The notes: a model not told the origin generated them from the sequence alone. A stretch of DNA of 7,497 nucleotides from JBEKYD01 sp049509915 (GCA_049509915.1 JBEKZL010000317.1:1-7497), one strand, 5' to 3'. Shown: positions 1-5,844, numbered from the stretch's first letter. Made by a program: numbers and translations.

Positions 1-2
1 CA

Positions 3-116
3 AAAGTCACCATGAGAAAATCCTACGGGTTCCGAACCTTCCGCGTCACCGAACTAGCGCTCTATCACTCACTTGGAAAACTCCCCGAGCCGGAACTCAC
101 CCACAGATTTTTCTGA
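3..116 (+). pseudogene. C-terminal tail of an ISL3-like transposase (partial)
   Basis: Reading frame 3 is open from the window edge to a TGA at 114-116. Its last residues include GFRTFRVTELALYHSLGKL and then LPEPELTHRFF. From memory this is the kind of ending (GFR..., ALYH.LG.LPEPE.TH.F) found in transposases of the ISL3 (IS204/IS1001/IS1165) group, so I infer the 3' end of such a gene running in from the left. Only about 37 residues are visible, with no catalytic residue, so activity cannot be judged. Ku-like sequence starts about six bases past the stop. That leaves no room for a normal IS terminal repeat and suggests a deletion junction rather than a clean insertion. The family name is the uncertain part. 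Confidence 0.5.
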
Positions 117-121
117 CGAAT

Positions 122-563
122 CAATATCTGGAGCCGGAAGCCGCCTGGCAAGCGCGGCTACGCCCTGCTGCTGGCCGCCCTGGTCAAGGAAAACAAGGTC
201 GCTGTCGCCAAGATCACCATGCATGGCCGCGAGCAAGTGGCTATCATCCGCCCCTACAAAGGGCTGCTGATGTTTCACACCATGTTCTGCGCCGATGAGG
301 TTCGCGAAGCGCCGGCCATCGCGCCGGTCGAAGTCAAACCCGCCGAGTTAAAGTTGGCCTGCCAACTCCTGGCCACGCAAGCCGAGTCGTTCAAGCACGA
401 CGCCTACAAAGATGAGTACCGCGCTGCGGTCGAGAACCTGATCGAAGCCAAGCGCAACAAGAAACCGGTGCCGATCAGCAAGGGCAAGGCACCCAAGAAA
501 GTCGAGCAAGCCGACATCCTGGAAGTCCTCGCGGCTTCCATCAAAACGAGAAAGAGAGCGTAA
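122..563 (+). pseudogene. ku: Ku end-joining protein, C-terminal half only, frameshifted
   Basis: Ku is the DNA-end-binding homodimer of bacterial non-homologous end joining, where it recruits LigD. The frame from 147 to the TAA at 561-563 reads GYALLLAALV, then KVAVAKITMHGREQ, IRPYKG, MFHTMFCADEVRE, and a Lys-rich end with YKDEYRAAVENLIEAK. This is the Ku beta-barrel end, the conserved HT..YADE-type motif and the C-terminal arm. Just upstream in another frame, 122-145 reads QYLEPEAA, the usual (Y)YLEPE that precedes this region. Dropping one base near 146 gives a continuous QYLEPEAAGKRGYALL, so there is a +1 shift. The N-terminal half of Ku (roughly 120-130 residues) is missing; transposase-tail sequence stands in its place. 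An internal start at ATG 219 exists but would give only the C-terminal 114 residues. It is almost certainly non-functional as a Ku. Fragment identity is confident. Confidence 0.85.
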
Positions 564-566
564 ACC

Positions 567-908
567 ATGCGTGATCGTAGCAGGCAGATCCTCTGGAACC
601 ACTCAACCCCCGCCGAGCGCAAAGCATGGCTCGGCAGTCGCGGCAAGTCTCTACTGATGTTTTTCAGGACATGGTTAGAGTTGACCACCCAGGAACAAGG
701 GCTCATCGCCAACTGGTTCCGCATCCGCGAAGCCAAACCCCGCGAATACGAAGGGCCTACCGGCCATCGGCTCGCACGCCGCGCCCTGAGCCGGCGCTAC
801 AATAGGAGAGGCCAAAATGCAGATGAAGCCGGAATTCATCCCCGTGATGCTCGGATTCGCGACGTTCCTGGGAACGCTCTCGGTAGTTGTGGTCGGGTTC
901 CTCTATAA
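567..908 (+). CDS. Hypothetical protein, doubtful 3' end
   Basis: This frame opens with ATG three bases after the Ku stop codon, so it could be translated by coupling from Ku. I see no clear Shine-Dalgarno sequence of its own. The protein (113 residues) is basic, with RDRSRQILWNHSTPAERKAWL at the start (residues 2-22) and LTTQEQGLIANWFRIREA in the middle. I do not recognise a domain. Its last 30 or so residues lie over the next gene (starts 817), which has a strong ribosome binding site and a sensible protein, so the 3' part is probably shadow. The real gene may end near 800 or be a decayed remnant. Function unknown. Confidence 0.3.
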   Translation: MRDRSRQILWNHSTPAERKAWLGSRGKSLLMFFRTWLELTTQEQGLIANWFRIREAKPREYEGPTGHRLARRALSRRYNRRGQNADEAGIHPRDARIRDVPGNALGSCGRVPL

Positions 909-1059
909 CAGCTCGCGCATCACCGATGTTAAAGAACTTTTCCGCGCCGAACTAAAGGCCGTTGAAGCCTCAATTCTCTCCCAGATGGCGACCTACCAGA
1001 TGGACATTATCTCCAAGATCGCCGAACTCGATAACCGCATCAGCCGCCTAGAGCGGTAA
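817..1059 (+). CDS. Small protein with one membrane helix and a C-terminal coiled coil
   Basis: An 80-residue protein starting at ATG 817, with a good Shine-Dalgarno AGGAGAGG at 804-811 and five bases of spacing, which settles the start. Residues about 9-29 (IPVMLGFATFLGTLSVVVVGF) form a single hydrophobic membrane-spanning segment. Residues about 35-80 are charged and alpha-helical with hydrophobic heptad spacing (VKELFRAELKAVEASIL, then ISKIAELDNRISRLER), suggesting a coiled coil. It is therefore likely a small membrane-anchored oligomer, with either the N- or C-terminal side in the cytoplasm. From memory, proteins of this shape (short helix, then RITD...LLRAE..., ending in LE.R) recur in Acidobacteriota, usually annotated as hypothetical. 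No enzymatic motif is present. It stands alone, with 153 bases to the next candidate start and a hairpin just downstream. Confidence 0.65.
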   Translation: MQMKPEFIPVMLGFATFLGTLSVVVVGFLYNSSRITDVKELFRAELKAVEASILSQMATYQMDIISKIAELDNRISRLER

Positions 1060-1094
1060 ACCCTTTTCTTCCCAAGTCCACCACCCTCAAGAGC

Positions 1095-1117
1095 CGCCCG
1101 CCGGTTAACGACGGGCG
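1095..1117 (+). terminator. GC-rich hairpin after the small membrane protein gene, possible terminator
   Basis: CGCCCG at 1095-1100 pairs with CGGGCG at 1112-1117. After a C/A mismatch, two more CG pairs follow, closing a five-base loop (GTTAA). The hairpin starts 35 bases after the stop codon at 1059, where a terminator would be expected. The run after it (TTCCC) is not a real T-tract, so this is at best a weak intrinsic terminator, or simply a stable stem-loop. Confidence 0.3.
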
Positions 1118-1323
1118 TTCCCACCTGTATGTCGATCCCTGCCCACACATAAAAGTTCAACCAGTAGATTCATAACCGAGCGCAAACCACTCCAAGGAAA
1201 GGTACTTGAAGCATGAACTCGAACTTTGCCAAGCGGCTCGTCCGAATCTCCTCCGGGCCGTGGAAGTACGGCAGCCCAAAAACACCCCATTGCGAGCGCC
1301 GCTGGCGCAGAAGGTGGTGGCGA

Positions 1324-1530
1324 ATGCCTAACCCCTACATCGAAGACCGCTGGGCCGACGCCGACTACCTGGCAACCCAGCCCAACACGAACGACTGGCG
1401 TGCCAATCGCGGGAACCAGACCCGCCGTGTCAAGCACCAAATCCGACAGGCCGCGCGTCGCCTGCCCTGGTCACAGCGATGCACCTTAGAAATTGCTCGC
1501 TGGCGTACTGAGAAGGCTAGCCGTGGATAG
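1324..1530 (+). CDS. Hypothetical small basic protein
   Basis: From ATG 1324 the frame gives 68 residues, starting MPNPYIEDRWADADYLATQP and ending in a very basic stretch (RRVKHQIRQAARRLPWSQR, then LEIARWRTEKASRG). AGAAGG at 1308-1313 (ten bases before the ATG) can serve as a ribosome binding site. The same frame can be extended to ATG 1213, also preceded by AGGAAAGG, but the extra 37 residues are an unlikely Arg/Trp-rich run, so I prefer the shorter form. The stop overlaps the GTG start of the next gene by eight bases, which suggests the two are co-translated and both real. I do not recognise the family. The basic, Trp-containing C-terminus could bind nucleic acid, but that is a guess. Confidence 0.4.
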   Translation: MPNPYIEDRWADADYLATQPNTNDWRANRGNQTRRVKHQIRQAARRLPWSQRCTLEIARWRTEKASRG

Positions 1531-1753
1531 CCCCTTAGAGCGAGCCGCGCGGCTTGTCGAAGCCGAGATTAAAAAATCCCAAGTGATCGGACACTCTGCC
1601 CGCACTGTCACCGTGAGACGTGGAATTCGTTCGCGGATAAACAGAACCTCGGTTCTTTGCAGTCGGTTGTCTGCTCGGCAGGCAAAAAAAATTAGCAAAT
1701 TGCAGCATTTTGGCCGCGACTCGCCAGCCGCGGTCGGCGTCAACGATGTTTGA
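1523..1753 (+). CDS. Hypothetical small basic protein, GTG start
   Basis: A GTG at 1523 with GAGAAGG just upstream (1510-1516, six-base spacing) opens a frame of 76 residues. It begins MDSPLERAARLVEAEIKKS, an amphipathic helix, and continues basic (RTVTVRRGIRSRINRTS, then RQAKKISKL). It overlaps the preceding small gene by eight bases (the GTG lies inside the previous stop region), a typical coupled arrangement. The gene contains a 14-base palindrome, AGAACC-TC-GGTTCT, at 1643-1656. Its 3' end runs 14 bases into the end of the convergent recombinase remnant. I recognise no family. The first half reads more like protein than the second half, so the true end is uncertain. Confidence 0.35.
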   Translation: MDSPLERAARLVEAEIKKSQVIGHSARTVTVRRGIRSRINRTSVLCSRLSARQAKKISKLQHFGRDSPAAVGVNDV

Positions 1754-2137
1754 TTTCATGGCTTTTCGTCCTCGACAAGCCATTCTTGGCTGCGGTAAAG
1801 CCTGACAGCCGTTTGCAAACTTCGTGCACTTCGGGAAAAGCCGAAGCATAGGGCTTGCGGCCTTCACAGCGCTGCGCGCCGGCCTCCATGCGTCTACGGG
1901 CAGCCCAGAGATTTAGCACCACCATGGTGCGGTCGTATTGCCCGATAGCACCATGATCTGGCGAAACAGAACGCGCGCCGGATCGGAATCCAGATCCCGT
2001 TCGCCGACAGACCCCCGCACCCCGCAGCGCTGCTTCAGGTCGCGAAGAATGTACTCCTGGACAAACAACTCGTGCGCCAGGTGATCCAACCCCTCGATCA
2101 CGAGGGTGCGCACGTCGTTGAGCGAGTACGCTTGATT
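1740..2137 (-). pseudogene. Serine recombinase (resolvase/invertase type), N-truncated and frameshifted
   Basis: Serine recombinases cut and rejoin DNA at specific sites in mobile elements. On the minus strand, 2137 to about 1952 reads SLNDVRTLVIEGLDHLAHEL, then FVQEYILRDLKQR, DLDSDPARVLFRQIM. This is the second half of a resolvase catalytic domain, including the ...EGLDRLAR.L..QE.IL.DL pattern. The match then continues in another frame as GAIGQYDRTMVVLNLWAARR, then RCEGRKPY. A missing G at the GG of 1951-1952 (ATGGTGCT instead of ATGGGTGCT) accounts for the shift. The N-terminal part with the catalytic serine (near residue 10 in the family) is absent: an in-frame TGA lies just upstream of 2137. 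After GRKPY the sequence no longer resembles the DNA-binding domain. It is inactive. It follows the helix-turn-helix gene on the same strand with a short overlap, as a two-gene module. Confidence 0.75.
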
Positions 2138-2394
2138 TCACGAACCGAGAAACCAGCGGTCCGCTGCTGGTAGAGCCGCTCAAAGAACCGACGCCGGAAT
2201 AAGTAGGATGGTGCGCGGCTGTGCTTCCGCGCCGCGAGCAGGCGCGGCATCGTGATCTTCAAGACGCCCGGCTGATCCTCAAACATACGCCGCACTGTGG
2301 TTTCAGACACGCCGCAGGCGGTGGCGACCTCCTTGAGGATGAAGTGTCGCTCGACGGCGCCCATCGTGGGGACAACAGCTACATTCGGCTTCAT
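2098..2394 (-). CDS. Small helix-turn-helix DNA-binding protein, excisionase-like, possibly frame-disturbed
   Basis: From ATG 2394 (98 residues) the protein starts MKPNVAVVPTMGAVERHF. Residues about 18-40 read FILKEVATACGVSETTVRRMFED, a predicted helix-turn-helix with the ..EVA...GVS..TVRR pattern of MerR/excisionase-like DNA binders, followed by QPGVLKI. Around residues 64-72 the frame gives YLFRRRFFERLYQQR. The neighbouring frame over the same bases spells IPASVL, so the ancestral text was probably ...IPASVLERLYQQR, with two opposite one-base shifts (about 2199 and 2183) that cancel. The last residues after GFSVR look like read-through, so the native gene may have ended near 2125. A longer frame reaches 2517, but its extra N-terminus is unconvincing. 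It lies directly upstream of the recombinase remnant and probably supplied binding or control for it. Confidence 0.55.
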   Translation of the reverse strand: MKPNVAVVPTMGAVERHFILKEVATACGVSETTVRRMFEDQPGVLKITMPRLLAARKHSRAPSYLFRRRFFERLYQQRTAGFSVREIKRTRSTTCAPS

Positions 2395-2473
2395 GCTCGT
2401 CCGGCGATATGTCGCTTCTTTTCCCAAAATCAAGGATGACTGGCGCGAAGCGTGCCCCGCTGGTAACGCTGAC

Positions 2474-2487
2474 CAGGCACGTGCCTG
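2474..2487. promoter_or_regulatory. Perfect 14-base palindrome upstream of the helix-turn-helix gene
   Basis: CAGGCACGTGCCTG is a perfect palindrome 79 bases upstream of the minus-strand start at 2394. A dimeric DNA-binding protein could use it as an operator, and the helix-turn-helix protein is the obvious candidate. It could also be a chance GC palindrome. No promoter elements could be assigned with confidence between it and the gene. Confidence 0.3.
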
Positions 2488-2547
2488 CCAATGCCCCTGC
2501 GGTCGCAGTCTACACACTTCGGTTCACGCCGCTCTCCCGACTCTTGT

Positions 2548-2603
2548 CTCATGCAACATGAGCCTGAACTGGCGACTGGATTCGCACGCAAGATGAGCCT
2601 GAA
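2548..2603. repeat. Repeat cluster at the left edge of the transposase: inverted repeat plus two direct repeats
   Basis: CTCATG-CAA-CATGAG (2548-2562) is a perfect six-base inverted repeat. ATGAGCCTGAA occurs twice, at 2558-2568 and 2593-2603, exactly 35 bases apart. The cluster ends 35 bases before the transposase start at 2639. Short repeats at this spacing at the edge of an IS are typical of transposase binding sites in a terminal region, so I infer that the left end of the element lies near 2545-2560. The exact terminus cannot be fixed without a matching right end. Confidence 0.5.
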
Positions 2604-2638
2604 GGGAAAGTTCGGGATGCTGGGGATTGATCATCAGC

Positions 2639-3493
2639 ATGGACGACACAGAGGCCACCAGCCTGGAGCAGATTCGGGCCTTCCTGGCTGGCAGCGAAGG
2701 GGTGCGGTTTGCCGGGCAGCGGCGCGAGGAGGTGTACCGGTGGATCGAGGCCACGCTGGTACGGCTGCAGTACACGAGCTTGGACAAGCCCGGCAAGGGA
2801 CTGGTCCGGCGCTACCTCGCGCGGATGACGGGATTGAGCCGGGCGCAGGTGACGCGGATGATTGGGCGGCAACGCCGCACGGGGCGGGTGAAAGCGGCCG
2901 CCTATCAGCGAGCCAGGTTCGCCACGCGCTACACGGCTGCCGACGTCGATCTGCTCGCCCACGTCGACAAGGCGCACGGGAACCTATCCGGGCCGGCGAC
3001 GCGACGAATCCTCGAACGGGAGTACAGCGACTACGGGCAGGCGGCGTATGTGCGGCTGGCGTCGATCTCGGTGGCGCACCTCTACCGGTTGCGCAACAGC
3101 GCGGCCTACCGGAAGCGCAACACCAGCTATCAACCCACACGGCCGACGCCGATTCCCATCGGCGAGCGGCGCCAACCGCAACCGCGCGGCGAACCGGGCT
3201 TCCTGCGCATCGACACGGTATACCAGGGCGATCAACCGGGGCGCAAAGGCCTGTATCACATCAACGCCGTCGACGAAGTGACGCAGTGGGAGATTGTCGC
3301 CGCCACGCCGCAGATCTCCGAGTTGTGGCTGCTGCCCAACGGCCACCTGGATCTTTTGGATGCTGCTGCCAAGGGACGCGGTCGGGCAAACGATCACGAA
3401 AATGTAAGGCTGGAACTTTCCAGCATGAACGAACCCGAAAATAGTGGTGTGGTGGAAAACGCTACAGCGCGGGGGTGCGGAGCCTATCCCTAA
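2639..3493 (+). pseudogene. DDE integrase-type transposase, C-terminally truncated
   Basis: From ATG 2639 the protein reads MDDTEATSLEQIRAFLAGSE, then a helical N-terminal half including the DNA-binding stretch LARMTGLSRAQVTRMIGRQ (residues 60-78) and HGNLSGPATRRILEREY. The rve/DDE catalytic core begins at residue 187: GFLRIDTVYQGD, with the first catalytic Asp at 192, followed by GLYHINAVDEVTQWEIVA. This is the IS-encoded integrase family of roughly 380-400 residues. Similarity stops after ISELWLLP (residue 233, base 3337). The second Asp (HSDNGSEF in the family) and the Glu are missing, and the last 51 residues are unrelated filler to the TAA at 3491-3493. It is therefore inactive. A minus-strand and a plus-strand Arg/Ala-rich frame across the same bases are shadows. 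Confidence 0.8.
3409..3424. repeat. Inverted repeat in the tail of the transposase remnant, possible right-end relic
   Basis: GCTGGAA-CT-TTCCAGC is a perfect seven-base inverted repeat. It contains GAACTTTCC (3413-3421), the reverse complement of GGAAAGTTC at 2605-2613 next to the left-edge repeats. If both belong to the same element, this is what remains of its right end after an internal deletion that removed the rest of the transposase. Nine shared bases in inverse orientation are suggestive but not proof. Confidence 0.3.
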
Positions 3494-3665
3494 TCGCTCT
3501 AACTACTTCGACCAGGGTGATGTTTCTCGCTGGTGCAGTCTTCAGATACGGGCAGCCTCATGGATGGTCATTCTGCTCGAAGATTGGCCTTTAACGCGCC
3601 GGAGATGGCCGAGGCTGCGTGCGAGTAGGTGACGAAAACCATTCCAGCACACGGGAAACCGACTC
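3494..3665. other. No recognisable gene
   Basis: Between the transposase remnant and the next minus-strand frame I find no convincing start, ribosome binding site, domain or repeat. Short open frames exist on both strands (for example from 3444 on the plus strand) but their translations look random. Confidence 0.4.
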
Positions 3666-3836
3666 TTAACTGTTTGTCTTAGCCGAGCGGGCGGGTGCAG
3701 ATGCCGCCACGGTTGCCAGCACATCACTCTGCTTGACGACAATTCGAAATCTCCGCTTCAATCGGATGCGTTCCAATGCCTCTTTCATAAGCTGATTGTC
3801 AGTGAAACACCACGAATGCGAAAGTGTCAATGCGAT
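3666..3836 (-). pseudogene. Unidentified coding remnant fused to the LigD fragment, faintly phospholipase-D/Nuc-like
   Basis: In the same frame as the downstream half of the LigD fragment, the translation continues past the LigD match as ALTLSHSWCFTDNQLMKEAL, then RIRLKRRFRIVVKQSDVLAT, to a TAA at 3666-3668. LigD similarity ends at YAG just before this, so it is foreign sequence joined at a breakpoint near 3837. The spacing SFTD...ALE.....R.V..DKS is a little like the start of a Nuc/PLD-like endonuclease, but no HxK motif is present. Treat the resemblance as weak. It may be no gene at all. Confidence 0.25.
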
Positions 3837-4275
3837 TCCGGCATAGAGCAAGCGGTCGCCCTCCCAGTACCCGAAGATTACCGTGTCGAAGTTCCTGGGA
3901 CCCGGCGCGTACCCGCCGATCACCGAAGTTCTCGGAGCGGTTGATCCGCATTTTCTGCCAGGCACCGGAGCGGCAGCCGGGTTCATACCGGGAGTCAAGG
4001 CGCTTGGCGACCACCCCTTCCAAGCCTTGGGCGCGCACGGCCGCCACTAGGTCGTTGAGGCTGGCGTCCAGGATCGGCGATTCCCGGATCGGCTCAGAGA
4101 GGGCGGGCAGGACGCTGACCCGCAGCAACTCGCGGCGAACTGTTAGCGGCTCCGACATCACGTCCCGCCCGCCGAGCGCCAGGATATCAAAGCCGTAGTA
4201 GACGATGGGCACCTGCGCTGCACCATGGTTCTGTAACGCATGGAACGACGGTCGGCCGTCAGCGTCGAGCGCGAC
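3837..4275 (-). pseudogene. ligD: DNA ligase D, ligase-domain fragment, frameshifted and truncated at both ends
   Basis: LigD is the ATP-dependent ligase that seals ends held by Ku in bacterial NHEJ. On the minus strand the text runs VALDADGRPSFHALQ, VPIVYYGFDIL, DVMSEPLTVRREL, LSEPIRESPILDASL, then QGLEGVVAKRLDSRYEPG and GAWQKMRIN. The latter two contain nucleotidyltransferase motif IV (EGVVAKR) and the motif V lysine region (W.K.R). It then continues in another frame as SVIGGYAPGPRNFDTVIFG and YWEGDRLLYAG. One extra G at 3923-3924 (TTCGGTG for TTCGTG) explains the shift. Missing are the adenylated lysine of motif I (KADG type), the DGE of motif III, the OB-fold C-terminus and any primase or nuclease domain. 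It cannot be active. It begins 20 bases past the htrA stop on the same strand, so the 5' break lies between 4275 and 4296. The strand is opposite to the Ku remnant at the left edge. Confidence 0.85.
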
Positions 4276-4295
4276 CTGAATGGGTGATAATCGGG

Positions 4296-5771
4296 TCAGA
4301 CGGCCAGATACATCGTGCTGCCCTGCCTGTTCACCAGCAGGAGGAGAGTGGCATCCTTCGCGTTACGCATGGCAGATTCGAAATCCGAAGTGTTGCGCAC
4401 CGGTTTGTGGTTTACTTCCTGAATTAGGTCGCCGCGCTTCAGGCCGGAATCGGCAGCTTTGCTGGCTGGGTCCACGTTGCTCACCACAACTCCGGTAGCA
4501 GTAGCCGGCAATCCTAGCTGCTGGGCCGTCCGGGCGGTGACGTTCTCTACCGTGATCCCTTGCAGGGCATCTTCGCTGCTGTTCCCCGGCTGTTCGTTCT
4601 TGGCAGTTTCCGTGGGCATTTCCGCCAGGGTCAGCGGGAGGGTCTTCTCCACGCCGTCGCGGAACACCTTCACGTCCACCTTGGTTCCAGGAGCCATCAA
4701 CGAAACGTGCATTCGCAGTTCGGCACTATTGCTCACCGGCTTGCCGTTGATGTCTAGGATAATGTCACCCTTTTCCAAACCCGCCTTCTCGGCAGGGCTG
4801 TTGGGGGTCACATCGCCGATCAGCGCGCCGCGTACTTCCGGTTCATGGAAGGCCTTGGCGATGGAGGGCGTCACTTCCTGAGCCATCACGCCCAGGTATG
4901 CGCGGGTCACCTTGCCGTTGTCGATAATCTGGTCCATCACATTGCGTGCCACACTAACAGGAACGGCAAAACCGATGCCTTGGTTCCCTTCCGATCCATT
5001 GGCCAGGATGGCGGTGTTGATGCCGATCAGCTCGCCGCGGTCATTCACCAGCGCGCCGCCCGAATTGCCGGGGTTAATCGACGCATCGGTCTGAATGAAG
5101 TCTTCGTAATCTTCGATGCCCAGATTGGCGCGGCCGGTAGCGCTGACAATGCCCATAGTGACAGTCTTGCCGACCCCAAAGGGATTGCCGACGGCCAGCA
5201 CGTAGTCGCCTACCTGAACTTTATCGGAATCGCCAATGGTGATCGGATCCAGGGAGCCGGCGTCCACCTTGAGTACGGCAATGTCGGTCTTCGGATCGGT
5301 ACCCACCACGCGAGCTTTGTATTCGTGCTTGTCCGCCATGATCACGGTTACGGTAGTGGCGTGATCCACTACGTGGTTGTTGGTCAGAATGTAGCCATTC
5401 GGGCTGACGATCACGCCCGAGCCCAGACCCTGTTCCTTCTGTTGGCGAGGTGTGCGGGGCTGCCCGCCGCCGTTGTCCGAGTCGCCGCCGAAGAACTGCC
5501 GGAACATCGGAGGGATTCCGTCGTCCCCTCCTTGAAAGCCGGTCTTCACCATACGGGACGAAGTAATGGTTACGACCGAGGGTAATACTTTCTTCACCAC
5601 CGGGGCGAAACTGTTGCGGCCAGCCGGCTCGTCCGCACTCGCGAACTTAAACGTGGCGGGCGGATTGATCAGGTGATCCGCAGCCGCGGCTGCGAGGCCA
5701 CCCAATCCCAACGCCAACAATATCGTCACGGCCGCCGTCTTCGGTCGACCCCAAATCCGTTGCATCGTCAT
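4296..5771 (-). CDS. htrA: HtrA/Deg-family periplasmic serine protease with two PDZ domains
   Basis: A Do/DegP-like protease and chaperone that degrades misfolded envelope proteins. From ATG 5771 it has 491 residues, typical for the family. Residues 12-32 form a hydrophobic signal or anchor segment after a basic start. The trypsin-like domain spans about 55-275. It has a Gln/Gly-rich LA-type loop (about 78-112) and a triad of His133 (LTNNHVVD), Asp163 (KTDIAVLKV) and Ser237 (NPGNSGGALV). PDZ1 is about 285-385 (YLGV, GALIGDVTPNSPAEKAGL, GDIILDING). PDZ2 is about 404-490 (GVVVSNVDPASKAADSGL, GDLIQEVN). GGAGG at 5776-5780 lies four bases before ATG 5771 and ten before ATG 5765, so either start is possible. 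A longer frame to 5831 has no good site. Nothing is broken. It lies 144 bases downstream of the response regulator on the same strand, so it could be read through from it or have its own promoter. Confidence 0.95.
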   Translation of the reverse strand: MTMQRIWGRPKTAAVTILLALGLGGLAAAAADHLINPPATFKFASADEPAGRNSFAPVVKKVLPSVVTITSSRMVKTGFQGGDDGIPPMFRQFFGGDSDNGGGQPRTPRQQKEQGLGSGVIVSPNGYILTNNHVVDHATTVTVIMADKHEYKARVVGTDPKTDIAVLKVDAGSLDPITIGDSDKVQVGDYVLAVGNPFGVGKTVTMGIVSATGRANLGIEDYEDFIQTDASINPGNSGGALVNDRGELIGINTAILANGSEGNQGIGFAVPVSVARNVMDQIIDNGKVTRAYLGVMAQEVTPSIAKAFHEPEVRGALIGDVTPNSPAEKAGLEKGDIILDINGKPVSNSAELRMHVSLMAPGTKVDVKVFRDGVEKTLPLTLAEMPTETAKNEQPGNSSEDALQGITVENVTARTAQQLGLPATATGVVVSNVDPASKAADSGLKRGDLIQEVNHKPVRNTSDFESAMRNAKDATLLLLVNRQGSTMYLAV

Positions 5772-5827
5772 GTAGCCTCCAGAAAGTCTCTGAGGATCAC
5801 CACCGAGCTTCGATGCGTCGAGTGGCT

Positions 5828-5844
5828 CCATCTATAACAGATGG
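5828..5844. promoter_or_regulatory. Inverted repeat in the htrA leader, candidate operator or hairpin
   Basis: CCATCT-ATAAC-AGATGG has perfect six-base arms around a five-base centre, 57 bases upstream of the htrA start. It lies in the only sizeable gap of the right-hand block. It could bind the upstream NarL-type regulator, since that family often recognises inverted half-sites, or mark a promoter: the minus strand reads TGTTATAGAT across the right arm, a possible -10. No -35 could be assigned securely. Confidence 0.35.

Noticed and set aside
1095..1117. Integron attC-like site around GTTAAC
   Set aside because: Only the core hexamer fits; the paired R and L boxes of an attC site are not present and there is no integrase.
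1105..1440. Minus-strand open frame of 111 codons
   Set aside because: Low-complexity Val/Gly/Pro text without a ribosome binding site; the plus strand has a better-supported overlapping gene pair.
1643..1656. 14-base palindrome AGAACC-TC-GGTTCT as an operator
   Set aside because: It lies inside a candidate coding region with no promoter context; chance cannot be excluded.
1535..1867. Minus-strand open frame continuing past the recombinase end
   Set aside because: Translation does not resemble a recombinase C-terminal domain or any family I know; likely chance.
2491..3444. Long plus-strand open frame (317 codons) across the transposase
   Set aside because: Arg/Ala/Gly-rich translation without motifs; the other frame over the same bases encodes a recognisable integrase-type transposase.
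4845..5585. Plus-strand open frame of 246 codons opposite htrA
   Set aside because: Antisense shadow of a GC-rich gene; htrA has all family motifs on the minus strand.
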